From Narthecium ossifragum (taxonomy: Eukaryota > Streptophyta > Magnoliopsida > Dioscoreales > Nartheciaceae), in contig OY986975.1 in the NCBI GenBank assembly GCA_963920575.1, positions 18,445,897-18,509,896 on the forward strand: a stretch of DNA of 64,000 nucleotides. Reading direction: 5' to 3'. A program made the translations under genes and the position numbers. The notes beneath the pieces are model-generated. The model had not been told where the DNA came from, searched no databases, and saw only the letters and a program-made list of their open reading frames with translations. Below are positions 34,521 to 46,247 of the stretch, one piece after another. The stretch's first letter is position 1. The number at the start of each line of letters is the position of its first letter.

Positions 34521-37043
34521 TGTGAGGACCCGTCCCTCTACTCCAGGGTCGACCGGCTGGGTCGGGCTCGTGGCTCGTTGGTTTGTTTCGCGTCGAGCGT
34601 GCGATCCGGTGGATGGCATTGTTTCTTGGACCACAAGGGCAATTTGGTAAATTGCGTCTTGTTGGTTTGTTTCACACCCGCGTGTGCACACACTGACCTT
34701 GTATGTGTTAGTGTTTGTTTAGAATGGTTAGGTGGACCCGGGATCGGAAGATCCTAGCTCGGGCGCGCGGAGGTTTGCCTTTGGGCAGCTGACGACCCTT
34801 GAGCGATCGATCGCTCCTTGGAGCGATCGATCGGACTCGTGAGCGAGTCGGTGGGTTTTGACCGGCTCGGGATCGATCCGACTTGGTGTTGGATCGATCC
34901 AGCTTTGTCGGATCGATCCGACTTGGTGTTGGGATCGATCCGGGGCGCGAGTCCGATCGATCGCTCCTTGGAGCGATCGATCGGACTCGCGTCGGTGGCT
35001 TTTTCTGCTTCGCGAGGACGGCCGTCGTTGGCCGTCGCTCTCTCCTGTCAAAGGGGGAGGACTTTCCCTCCCCTCCTTTCTCTTTTTCCCCCTTCCCCCG
35101 GCTTTCCCCTTCCCCTTTTCCCTTCTTTTCTTCCTCCTTCTTCTCCTTTCTTCTTCCTTCTTCTTTCTTCTTCCGCGGCTATGCTTTCTTCCCCTGTTTC
35201 CGGCAGCGAGCTTCCTCTCTTCCGTTCTCCCTCCTCTGACCATCATTTTGGGTGTTCTAAGGCTCGTTGGATCCGTGACAATGAGAGGAAGGCTCATGGT
35301 GTGGTTTAGATGCTTGTTGGTGACTGGTTGCGAGGGATCAACCGGGTTTAGCGTTCTTCGGTAGGTTCTTCAACACTGTGTTGTTTTCGGATTTTCTCTA
35401 GATCTAGCTGTTGGATCTTGTTGATCTTTATCTCGTTGAATTCCTCTTGCCTAGTAGAATTATTGATATAATTTTCATGATATTTGGTTGAGATTTGAGT
35501 AGGATTTGTGCATGATTAATCTCGGATTTTCCGGTTTTCTGCTGTTCTTGAAGAACAACCGGCTTGCGGCGAGTTTTTCGGCTTGTACGTGTATGATGTT
35601 GGGTTTTGATAAACGTAAGAGTTGTAGATCTCTTCGATAGCTTTCCATTCTAGTTTATTTCGTAGTTTTCCGATTTTCCTACGAATTGTTATGAATTTAT
35701 TACTGGCGGGCTGCGTTGTAGAAATTAATTGATAAGTTAGTTTGATTAGCGGTTTTGATTAGTGTTTTCCCGTTAATCCAACCGTTGGATGACTATGGAT
35801 TTTGAATATGTTGATCCTGGTATGTACACCTATTGATGGCAAAGATGGATCCTGAATCCGACGTCGTTTGGACGTCGGATCGACGGGATCAATTAGCCCT
35901 TAAGTAGTGGCTTTGATTGTTTTGAATATAATATTATATTTCGGAATATAATATTATATTGTTTACTGTTCATCATCGTTTTCGGGGTTGCTTCCCGTTG
36001 CAGGAGTCTGCGGTCGACGGTCGCGGTACCGTCGTAAAGCCGGGACCCGCTACGGATCGGTTGGCAGCGGTCGGTAGTACCGCTGCAGCGATCCGGTTGA
36101 CTTATATGATGTTTGTCATACTGTTGCATGACTATCTCCTGTTTGTGTATGTTATAGCATGCATTGTTGTTTTGTGCATTAGTTGCATTGGTTAGGGCGT
36201 GGGTGATCTTTGGGTCGCCGTCCCGTGGCTTGAAGCTCGGACTTAGCCCTAGAACCGAGGTTGGGTAGTTTGGACCCGGTTTGAATTGTAGTGTCCAGTC
36301 AAACTTGATGATAGGTCTAGATGACTGGTGCACTTATTGCTTGATGATTGTAGAGGTCGTGTCGGCGTCGAGTCGGATCTGAGGTGTAGCCGGTGTCCGG
36401 TGTTCTTAAAACTCTTGAGTAGAGGAGTTGCCTACTCAGTGGTGTCTCTTCCCACTAAACAGTGTTCAGTGTCCTGTTGAGAGTCAGCAGTGTCGTTTCC
36501 TGCTACTGATGGCTGCTCTTGGGCCTCAAGGACACGCGGTGGGGTTATGAGAGCCATGTATACACCCATGCCCTACTTGAGGGCGACACTATTGCGTTTC
36601 CCTCTTTCTTCTGTGTGTCGTAGTGTAGATCCCTACTGAGCTTAGTGCTCACACCTACCCGGGCTGCGTTTTGCAGGTGCAGGCGTCAGTTCTTCCTCTG
36701 TGGCCCCTACCGGGCAGTTGATCGGCGGTGCGGCGGCGCCTGGTGGACTTTGAGAGGTGGCGATATTTACTGCTTTTATCCTTGGTTAGTTAGTCTCCTA
36801 CGGGAGTAATGTTGTATTTGGATCTCTCCCCTCTCCGAGGATATGTGTATTAAACACTTTGGGTTTTGAATCTGTGGTTCGATGTTGTTAAATAAATATC
36901 TTTTAATTGAGGGTGCTTTTGGTGAATTGCTAGGGAGATCAATAGGTTAGAGGGAACCCTCGCCAGCTTTTCTTCCGCGTTTTGTTAGGTTCTGGTTCGC
37001 GTCGCCCGGCCCAGTTGGGGCTTTCGCGGGTCGGGGCGCGACA
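34521..37043 (+). mobile_element. Solo LTR of the TGTGAGGACC family, 2.5 kb, TSD ACTGG
   Basis: It begins TGTGAGGACCCGT and ends GGGGCGCGACA. The perfect 5-base duplication ACTGG lies on both sides (34516-34520 and 37044-37048). Length is 2523 bp, with no internal region and no primer-binding site. The first 500 bases hold several GCGATCGATCG and GGATCGATCC palindromes (34800-34985). The rest is non-coding, including a pyrimidine-rich block at 35040-35190. The family also occurs at 1-999 (minus) and 62427-64000 (plus). Long LTRs of this style are typical of Ty3/gypsy elements, but no internal sequence is available to confirm it. Confidence 0.93.
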
Positions 37044-38290
37044 ACTGGAGGTGGCATGACGGCGGCACAATCCGAATTCGATGGCAATCCGAGTTTGATG
37101 GAGTTTCCGAGCTTGATGGCGTATCCAGGTTCGACGGCTTATCCTCATGTGTTGGATGGGGGAGTTTGTTGATTTTTAATTCCTCCCATGAGATGACGGC
37201 AGCAAGGAACGAATCGATCCTTCCAGTCATGTAGGATCGATCTCTCTTTGATATTTATCAGCGGATCGATCCGTCTCCCTAAGAGGGATCGATCCTACTC
37301 GAAAAACAAAGAGACAGAGAGCACATGTTTGTAAAGATCGGGGTTGGATCGATCCTAAGATCGATCCTCTTCGGGATGCTGTGATTTTGAGGGACGGATC
37401 GATCGCTCCTACATAGTAGGATCGATCCGACTCGGGACTTTGGAATTCATCGATCTCGTGCATACAAGGATCGATCATTTCCCTTGAGTGGGATCGATCC
37501 CTCTCTATTGGATGGGCAAATCTGATGGCTCAGATTTAATCCGGATTTGTATTCTTTGGAGGCTATAAATAGAGTGCTTCTAGGGTTTCTTTTGTGTGGT
37601 AGAGATGTTATTGAGAGGATTGTGAGAGGTGTGAGAGTAGGCAACCCTAGAGAGATATCTCTTTGTCTCTGCTAGGGTTTGGGCTTTGTAATCTCTCTCA
37701 TAGTGAAGATTTCCCCTGTTGCCCCTGGTTTTTTCCTTCCAGTTGTTGCTGGTAGGTTTTTCCACGTAAATCTTTGTCTCCACTTTTTCCTTTTCTTTGT
37801 GGTTTGGTTGTTTCTCTTCAGCTGCGACATCCCCGTCATTATCTGGCGTATCTCCGGTCGCCGGGACCCCTCAGATTCCCTAACATGGAGAAGGATGCAG
37901 GCCGTTGGGGTTCGTCGGAAAGAGAAGAGGAGGGTTTCGAGGCTGGGATGGCGTGAGGGGCTCGGATCCGGTCGTTATGACGGGCCTCGGCGGTGGTGCT
38001 GATAGAGCTTGAGGGTCGGTTGAGGCGGAAAGGGCGTGGGGGTGGTGGATCTTGAGGGTGGCGGCGCCGAGATCCGGGAGGAGTTCACCGGAGAAGAAGG
38101 GGGAAATAGGAGGCGTTGTCGGAGTCCGATCGGGGTGGTGGTACTGGTAAGTGGCGGCGCCGGAGTCCGGAGGAGGATGAAGGACGTCGGGGCTCGCTGG
38201 AGAAGAAAAGTGATGCAACCCTAGAAGAGAAGGGCAATTTAGGCTTTTCATATAAAATGTGGAGGCACTTATAGCTTTGCTGAATCTTAA

Positions 38291-39908
38291 GTTTCCAAGA
38301 AGAATAAGTAAATATCAAAATTTTCAGAGAAATATGTAAAGTCAAAATTTTTGAAGGGAAAATAAGTGATTGACCCATTGTCTTAATAGCTGAACTCATG
38401 ATCGATCGATCCGATGCCGGAATGACCATGCTAACTAGTAGGAGTCATTTTAATTTTGAACATAGAATTATTTCTGACAATATCATAGATTTCTTATAAT
38501 ACTATAGAACTCTTTGGAGTCATTTTAATTTTGAACATAGGATTATTTATGACAGTATCATAGATTTCTGATATTTTATAGAACTCTTTAGAAACGTAGA
38601 ATTATTTCATATAACCCATTCCCTTCAAAAAAGAGACTTCATCATGGTAAAATTGGATGATTAAGTTAATGGAATGACTAATATGCCCTTGGGTATTAGG
38701 ATCAGGTTTAAAATGTATATGAATATACCCCTTTTTAGTTTAGTGTGGTCTGTAAATATGTTCACATCAAAATTAACATGGGGTCTTATGATATAATCAT
38801 GTCTTTGGAGGAATCTATAATATTGTCGAAAATGTAAGGGATTTTATGATATTAGATATCTTTCCACGGGGCTCTATGATATTAATTAATCTATTTGTAT
38901 GTACCAAGGGACTATTTGGTTGGAAAAAAAGAACGGTGAGGAAGTGAGATATCACTTTCTTTACAAGTCATTTTCAAGTAGACAACTAGAGCTAGCGCCA
39001 TGATAGCTCTATGCATGTGAAGTTGATCACGAGGACATTGGATAGAATCATTTGACCTAGCTTTGAAGGCAAGGAGTACGTCTAGTCATTGGCCTTGCAT
39101 TGGAAGTTAGTTCATGTGAAGATACTCAATATTAATGTTCTAGGAATTCTCTCGGAGTTTTTGTTGTGATTGTCTGCAGCCCGTTCCTCTTATCCTTCCA
39201 CATACATCATTAGGTTGTTGAATTCTTTCAAGAGAGGAACCAAATGGACTTAAGAATTGTCTACGACGACTGGTGTTTCCACGTGTAATTTCAACGGATT
39301 TGTTTTCAAAAAGTTTGGAAGAAACTCATAGAAGGTTATAAAAAGTTATAAGCTTTTAAGGTTACAAAAAGTTATAAGCTTTTAACTGCTACACCACCGT
39401 ATGTATACTAGCGGTGATATAGTTTGATGATTCAGATATACTTAAGAAATGAATGGATGGTTTTTTATTATGTTTATAATTAGTGTCTAAAGTGCCTTGC
39501 ATGGGTTGCTGAATATAGCTCCATGGATGCATAGTGATCTTTCTTTCATGGGCTTTATATAAGGGCCCGGCATACAACTTCGAAAAATTACTGATCGAGC
39601 TCATGGCCGCATCTGTCTCTTAAACTTCGTCCGCACTGCCATACCATAATCCATAAATGCTCTAAGATAATTCCGTTTCCGTACGTACATAAGTTGTTGC
39701 TACCCAGATTCAGATAATCAGATTTGTGGATGGACATGTAAATTCATTCTTTCAGGTGCCGTTTGGTTGCTTGGAGATGATAACGATTGAGATAAGTAGT
39801 GTTAGGTTGGTGGGAATTTAGTAAACTTTATCATTTTGGAAATTCTCATCTTTATGGTGTTTCGCGTACGTGGAGAAAATTTTCGGTAGAAGCCCTGTAA
39901 CACTTTTA
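38291..39908. other. Unassigned AT-rich stretch with a 75-bp tandem duplication
   Basis: No gene or element end is recognisable. At 38441-38590 a segment beginning 'ggagtcattttaattttgaa' is repeated directly at a distance of 75 bases, with a few differences. Around 39310-39385 'aaaagttataagcttttaa' occurs twice. Long reading frames are absent. Confidence 0.5.
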
Positions 39909-41489
39909 GCCCCCGTTTGATTCGGGATTAAGGGGAATAAGGTTAAGGGGGTTAGGGGTAAAAAAGTGGGGATAAGAAATGGAGTAAAACTTAACCCACT
40001 TTTGATGTTTAGTTCAGAAACATGGGTAAGTTAATGAGTTAAGCTTAAATGGATTGAGGGGTTGGCCCCCCGATCTAGAAGGTATTGCGAAGAACATTTG
40101 GCTACATGTTCTTCTCTTCGACTCTGTTTTGTTCCTTCATATTTCTAGAGATTGTAACGCTAGAGCAGATGGTGTTGCTCGTGCGTGTCGTAGGAAGGGG
40201 TCAGTTTTTGCTTGGTCATGCGAGTCTGGAACTGGTTTGTTTAACGGTTCATTGAACTCGTAGTCCTGTAGCTCTCTTTTGTGAATACTTAGCCATTCGG
40301 CTTATCTCATCAAAAAAAAAAAAGAAGAGTTAAGCTTGAGATAAAGATAAGAATTGTATAAAATATATAATATTATAATGGTGGATAAGTTAGTGGGTTA
40401 AGATTATAATATTTGAATTAACTATTAAATTAATTCAAATATATCTATGTAACGTGTATAAAATATATAATATTATAATAGTGGGTAAGCTAGTGGGTTA
40501 AGATTATAACATTTGAATTAATTATTAAGTTAATTCAAATGTTTGTAAGTGAAGTGTATAAAATATATAATATTACATCAATGCATCCCCATGCGGACCC
40601 ACTTATATTAATATAATAAAAATATTTTATTATTTATTATTAAAATAATATAAAATAATTTTTGTACACATCAATGCATCCCCATGCGGACCCACTTATA
40701 TTAATATAATAATAATATTTTAATATTTATTATTAAAGTATGTTTGTACACATCAATGCATCCCCATGCGGACCCACTTATATTAATATAATAATATTTA
40801 AATATTTATTATTAAAAATAATATAAAATAAAATAAAATTTTGCATTATGTAGACCAATCATGATATGACATGTCTCATGTGGACCCACTTATATTAATA
40901 TTTTATTATAATAACATATGAATAATATTATTTAATACAGTACGTATATATATAAAAAATTTATGTGTGCGCAAAAGTTTTTATACGCTCATAAAAACGC
41001 ATAGAAAAAATATTTATGGGCTCAGAAAAATATTTGCACGTAGAAAAACAAACATGCACAAAAAATGTTACTACGCACGTAAACATTTTTATACCATCAT
41101 AAAAATTATTTGCATGTATTTTTAGAAGTGCATAAAAAAGTCTAAGAGCGTAAAAACAATTTCCTATGCGAAGTGTATTCAATAATATCAATAACATATT
41201 ATTATAAAAAAATATTAATATAGGTGGATCCCACATGCCACGTCTTATACCATGATTGGCCCACATCATGTAAACAATATATTATTTTATCATTCTTTAT
41301 ATATTGGCATCATCAAAATAATATTAGAATATATGTGATGGGTGTAAATGATGAGAGAGAGAAGCTTAATCCCATTTTCGGATTTAACCCGGCCCTCTTA
41401 ACCCCAAAAGCTTAACCCCATGTGTTTAGAGATAATAATGGAGTTAAGGAGATTAACCCCCTTTCTTACCCTCGTTGCCAAACGGGGGC
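39909..41489. mobile_element. PIF/Harbinger (Tourist-like) non-autonomous element, TSD TTA
   Basis: The left end is GCCCCCGTTTG and the right end, reversed, is GCCCCCGTTTGG. Both are flanked by TTA (39906-39908 and 41490-41492). G-rich subterminal motifs (GGGGTTAAG type) occur at both ends in inverted orientation. TTA/TAA duplication and this kind of terminus are characteristic of PIF/Harbinger. The body is AT-rich with internal tandem units: two of about 120 bases around 40365-40570, and three of about 90 bases around 40574-40840 sharing 'catcaatgcatccccatgcg'. There is no transposase. A LINE tail is inserted near the left end. Confidence 0.85.
40047..40326 (+). mobile_element. 5'-truncated LINE insertion with 11-bp TSD
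   Basis: The 11-base GAGTTAAGCTT flanks the insert (40036-40046 and 40327-40337). The insert ends in an A-rich tail (40309-40323). It encodes the very end of a LINE RNase H domain: FLHISRDCNARADGVARACR, about 40132-40190, stop at 40261-40263. Twelve-base-range duplications and 5' truncation are normal LINE features. The host is the Harbinger-like element, so this is a retroelement in a DNA element. Confidence 0.9.
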
Positions 41490-41829
41490 TTAGTGTCAGC
41501 TCCACTTAGCTGATTACACATCTGCATTTTTAAAATTTTATTAGATAAATTATCACGTCATCAACAATAGTTTTGCTAAATTTCATCAATAATGTGATAT
41601 TAGTTTCATCTCCAAGTGAGATTTCATCATAAGTTATTCTCATTTAATCTTGTTTGAAATCAAAACGTTTTTGATAATTTGGCAATTCATCCAACAAAAT
41701 TTAAAAAACTAAATGTATTATTTACTAAGTGGAGATTGACATGAATTGGCGTGTGCATGCCAAGCTTTTATTGAATATTTTCTCTTTAGTGTGGGATAAA
41801 AAAGGAGTATTAGTCCAAAACCCCATATT

Positions 41830-44800
41830 ACACCCCCCCTTCGTCCAAAACCCAACATGTTTGCTAAAAACCCCACACGAAATTTTTCTGGGGTAATAAG
41901 CCCAAATCATGCAAAAATGACGATACTGCCCTCGCGTCCCTACGATCATCCATCGCACTTGACCGCAACTTTTTTCCTCTTCGACCGGTGTCTCATTTTT
42001 CATTTTCATCTTTCAACCATCGCACTCGCTCGCTTGCTTTCGACGTCTCCCTCGACTAGTGGTTCGCAACCTTCCATCGACTCCAGTGTCTTTACAAACA
42101 TCACAACTCATCAACTGTTCCATCTCCCTCACCTCCATTTTCATTTTTTCAACCTAGAAGCACTAATCCAGACTTCGATCACGATGGTGAAGGATGTGAA
42201 GATGCCTAAAACAAAGGAAAAGAAGGTCATTTTCATTTTGGTTGATTCATTTTCATTTTTGCTGAATACATTGATCAACGAATCAGTCATTTTCATCTTT
42301 GTTGATTCAATTTCATCTTTCTCGTTCATTTTCATCTTTGTTGATTCAATTTCATCTTTCTCATTCATTCTTATTTTTGTTGATTCATTTTCATATTTAT
42401 TGATTCAATTTCATCTTTGTTGATTCAATTTCATCTTTCTCATTCATTTTTATCTTTGTTGATTCAATTTTATCTTTCTCATTCATTTTCATCTTTGTTG
42501 ATTACATTGATCAACCAGTCAGTCATTTTCATCTTTAATGATTCAATTTTATTTTTCTCGTTCATTTTCATCCTTGTTTATTCAATTTCATCTTTTCTAA
42601 TTACATTGATCAACCAGTCAGTCATTTTCATGTTTCTTATTCATTTTCTATTTTATGATCTATATTCATCTTTCTGATTTATTTTCTAATCTATTTTCAT
42701 GTTTCAGATCCATTTTCATATCTATTTTCATCTTTCTGATCATTTTTCATCTCTATTTTCGTCTTCCTGGTCTATTTTCATCCTTTTGATCTATTTAATC
42801 TTTCCGATCTATTTTCATCTCAATTTCATCCTTTTGATATATTCAGATCAACTGTTGGGGTTCTCGAAGTTGATGACGAATGATCGTCGGAGGAAGACAT
42901 CAGCAATTAAAGCTTGCACATGAGTTAGATTGTCGGAGGAAAACGATGACAACTTAAATTGCTTGCGCGTGCGGTGGATCGTCGGAGGGAGTGATGAGTC
43001 ACTAAATATTCACATTTAAACCCCTTAAATTACCTTTGGTAGCCCGAGAGTGTTTGTATTTGATAGTTTGTTAGTTGATTTCAGGTTTAATCATGCTTTG
43101 AGAAGAAATGCAGGAAATTCGGCTAAAGTGACTTATTAAACTACTTCATCGACCGTCAGTAATATATTCGTCAGATATTTCACAAATGTCCAAATATTCT
43201 GAAACTTTGGGATATTGTAGAAGACTTAGAGATCTACAACTTTTCTGTTGGACACTTTCCGAGATTCCTGATGGTGTGATAGCAGATTTGAAGAATACAT
43301 GAAAAGACAAAAGCTGAAAGCTGCACCATCGAAGCTCAAGAATATATTCGTCAAATATTCTAGATAATTCCGAATATTATGAAATCTTTGGGATCTGACA
43401 GAATACGTCCTAATATACATCTTTCATGTTGGACTCGTTTTCAGATTATGGACGGATTGGACCCAGTTGTGACCGGAATAGGCTGCTAGGATCAATTTAG
43501 GAAATTCGAGTTGCACTAGAGTCCAACTCAACTAAACCCTAGTTTTGAGAGTTCCCCTATATATATATGATTTTTAATCTGAATTTGGGGAGCTCTTCCT
43601 TGGCCATTTGGCTGAGCCTTCTTGGTCCTTTTTCTTCCTTCTTTTACATAAATTAGGTTAGATCTTTGGGAGGAAATCCATGGTGGAAGAGCTTCCTCAA
43701 CCTTCATATATAGATCAAGCCCTAAAGATGTGACACAGGAGCAGAGCTGGAAGAGATGGAGGTAGCAGAAGCAGAGCAGCAGACAGAGCATGGTGCGTCG
43801 CGTGCATTGAAGAAAGCCGGAAACAGAGCACGGCGTGGGCGCGTCGCCTGTGAGGAAGCAGAGCCTGACGCTGATTGCAGCGCAGGATCTAGTTAATCTA
43901 GTTGATATGATGCTATTTAAATTTGGATTATAGTTTGGGTTCAGTTAGTTGAGTCTTAGTTGGGTTCTAGTTTGGATCCTAGTGTAGTTCCTAGTTTGGA
44001 GTCTGGGTTAGTAATCATAGTTGGTTTAGACTTTTGTAAGCCATATTTATGCAATAGCAAGTAGAACGGGGGGAGCTTTTGATCATTGTTTTGAAGAAAT
44101 AAACCCTAGGGTTGCTGCTATCGCAGAGAACGTCCTCTTCCTTCTCTTCATTATTGACAGGTTCTCTGCTCGCTGGTTCGTGGATTCGTCCAAGCAGAGG
44201 GAGGCTTCGTCAACAAGGGAAGATTAGTTTTCTTCCCTCTTCAACGACTGTTTCAGGCATCAAGATGAGTAGCTAAACTTTTTACCATGGGATTCTTATG
44301 ATGTAACTAGGGTTTTTATTATGGATTTCTTAGATCTAGGGCTTGTATACATCATTGATTGGCTTGTATGGATTGATCTCTATTTATTTCATATTTTGGT
44401 GTTGATTTCCCTGTTGGATGTGTGGATTGTTCTCGTTTGCATTCGATTCTAGAGCTTGTGCATGCTAGGGCTTGGATTGAATTCATCTAAATAAAAGGAT
44501 CATGCTTGTCCCATGGTATCTCAGATGAAATCTTTTTCGTGATTAGAGATTGTATAGTGCTAGAACCACTACGTTCTATCCCTAATCCTCCATATATCCT
44601 ATCTTTGTAGTTTTGGCCATCAAGATAGTAAACCCATCTTGATTTTACACATAAATCCATATCATTACTATTACTTACGATGAATTCATCCTAATCAGAG
44701 GATTCATTAGCAGTGATCGTAACTAATCATTCGGTCACTGATTTTTAGATAATTGTTCTTGCCAACAAGGAATCCTAACCAGAACTTGTTGAGTGATAAG

Positions 44801-45460
44801 AAGAACTAACCATTCACTTATCAACTATTAGGAAAGCCATTCAGCGTGATTAATGTGCCATGATCTTAGGAAGACATGGTAGAATCCTAGTTATTGACTA
44901 AGAATTCCCTGGTACCTTTTCTCTTATTTATTAATCCTTTAGTATAAACTTAGTTTAATTCAATTATGAACCTTTTCCCAACTTATCGGTAGGAATACTT
45001 AGATTGAGTTTAGTAGTTTAATTATTTTCTTACGCATTCCCTGTGGATTCGACTCGGACTCACTGCTCACTACCCCTAAAGTAGTTAGTTAGTAGTTTGA
45101 TTATAAATTTGTAATTTTGAGTAGACTTGTTAAGCCACGACACTTTTCAAGTCTTATCAGGGAGACGCGAACAAATAAAGCTGCTCGCGCGTGCGGTGGA
45201 TTGTCGGAGGGAGACGACGACAACTAAACTCACACGTGGGGTAGATCGTCGGAGAAAGACAAGGCGACACCAACTAAACTCGCGCATGTGCATGATAGCC
45301 CCTAATAGCATTGACATATAAGAGCATTTTAGACTTTTAGTTCATTAATACGCGACAACTAATACCACGATGGGGTTTTCACATTAAAAACTAAGCTAAT
45401 GGGGGTTTTGACAATAATTTTCGTTAATATGGTGTTATCACCAATTTACTATAAAAGAAT
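41830..45460. repeat. Minisatellite-bearing element, unit-2 copy
   Basis: Counterpart of 16024-17680: the TTTTCATC/TTGATTCAATTTCATC array at 42230-42840, then the GTCGGAGG-type array, here split by a solo LTR (42992-45159). It shows more of the left edge than unit 1, including 'agtattagtccaaaacccc' and 'ctaaaaaccccac'. The right edge, 'aatatggtgttatcacc', ends near 45451. Fewer minisatellite units are present than in unit 1. Reading frames are repeat translations, not genes. Confidence 0.6.
42992..45159 (+). mobile_element. Solo LTR (TGATRAG family) with TSD GGGAG and a matching empty site
   Basis: It begins TGATGAGTCACTAAATATTC and ends AAGTCTTATCA. The 5-base duplication GGGAG lies on both sides (42987-42991 and 45160-45164). 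Unit 1 has the uninterrupted 'gtcggagggagacggcgg' at 17331-17348, which is the pre-insertion site. Length is 2168 bp, longer than the other solo LTRs of this family. There is no internal region or coding sequence; short frames such as 43528-43791 are chance. Confidence 0.95.
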
Positions 45461-45949
45461 GGTCGGAAAGAGATAGAAAGTAACTCCGTTTTTATAAACT
45501 CATAATTTGTTATCATATAAGGAAATTAGAGCAAAACTTTTCTAAATCAGTAGTTTTCTAGTGCCCAACCATATATAAAAAATGTTTCGCTCCCTAGAAA
45601 CATAATTTTAAGAAACTACTAAACTTTTCCCCTTAGTTTCCTAATCTACTTATACAACCAATTAGCAGGCTCAATCATTTAAATAAAAAAAGAAGAAGCT
45701 CTAGCAGCACCACATGAACTACCATGAGATGTGAATCCAATGTCAACTTTTGTAGACGATGCTATTTAAATCCTTTCACCATCAGCTGACTCAGATGAGG
45801 CCATGGTTTTCCAGGATTTTTCTATGCACTTTATCTCCTTGTGTTTTGGTGTTTTCCGGAGTCTAGAATTCCACTCTATACTGATCATCCATTACTATCT
45901 ACTTGACGGGTTTGTGTTCAATCTTATACTATTCCACCCCCTCATCATC

Positions 45950-45950
<1 letters not shown>

Positions 45951-45983
<33 letters not shown>

Positions 45984-45986
45984 GTG
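45951..45986. repeat. (CT)n microsatellite upstream of UGT-2
   Basis: CT dinucleotides with a few G interruptions, about 270 bases before the UGT-2 start. Unit 1 lacks it, because the corresponding promoter section differs there. Confidence 0.85.
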
Positions 45987-46192
45987 ATGGATATATATAT
46001 CCAGAAACAACCCTCGCAGAGAAAATATGCCGTCATCCAATTAATATCTGTATTGAGCTATCCCATTTGCAGGTGCAATGAAAGCCACACATATGTTCCA
46101 CAAAATTCAATCTTCAAAAATATTCTCATGGTGACATCACTGCTTACGGGCACTCTTTTGTACCAATCCCTCGCCTCACAACTTTCTTTATC

Positions 46193-46200
46193 CATATAAA
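46193..46200 (+). promoter_or_regulatory. Candidate TATA box of UGT-2 (CATATAAA)
   Basis: TATAAA at 46195-46200 lies 48 bases before the start codon. It is the same element as in UGT-1 but without the eight extra bases. The A at the sixth position keeps the consensus. Confidence 0.5.
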
Positions 46201-46247
46201 TGGCTCTTGCAGCCGAGAACTATATCATATCACACTGAAAGAGAAGA

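Larger units (their letters stand above)
32680..37885 (+). mobile_element. Gag-only Ty1-copia-type retrotransposon with LTRs at 32680-33359 and 37167-37885
   Basis: The two LTRs (680 and 719 bp) begin TGTTGATTTTT and end in CCCCAACA or CCCTAACA. They are highly similar apart from small insertions in the right copy. A primer-binding site TGGTACCAGAGCCT (33362-33375, initiator-Met-tRNA type) follows the left LTR. A purine-rich tract 'ggatgggggag' precedes the right one. Flanks are CGGAG and TGGAG, a 5-base duplication with one mismatch. The internal region encodes only gag; there is no protease, integrase or reverse transcriptase. This matches the published class of terminal-repeat retrotransposons with a gag domain (TR-GAG). 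A 2.5-kb solo LTR has inserted in the internal region. Confidence 0.9.
30697..38290. mobile_element. Composite nest in a Mutator-like host element (borders approximate)
   Basis: The left side carries 'gtataaatgcaccacatttt' then 'aaaataccgaaaatacccttt'. The right side (about 38225-38275) reads in reverse complement as 'ctataagtgcctccacattttatatgaaaagcctaaattgccc', a diverged inverted match. Between them is GC-rich filler (32241-32679 and 37886-38230) whose two halves resemble each other ('ggtggtggt-a-tggtaag-ggcggcg', 'gagtccggag'). Into it went a solo LTR (30802-32240) and a gag-only retrotransposon (32680-37885). No target duplication could be fixed for the host, so its class is a guess. Confidence 0.4.

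Noticed and set aside
40054..40263. Small RNase H-like gene
   Set aside because: It is the 3' end of a truncated LINE with poly-A and target duplication, lacking most of the domain.
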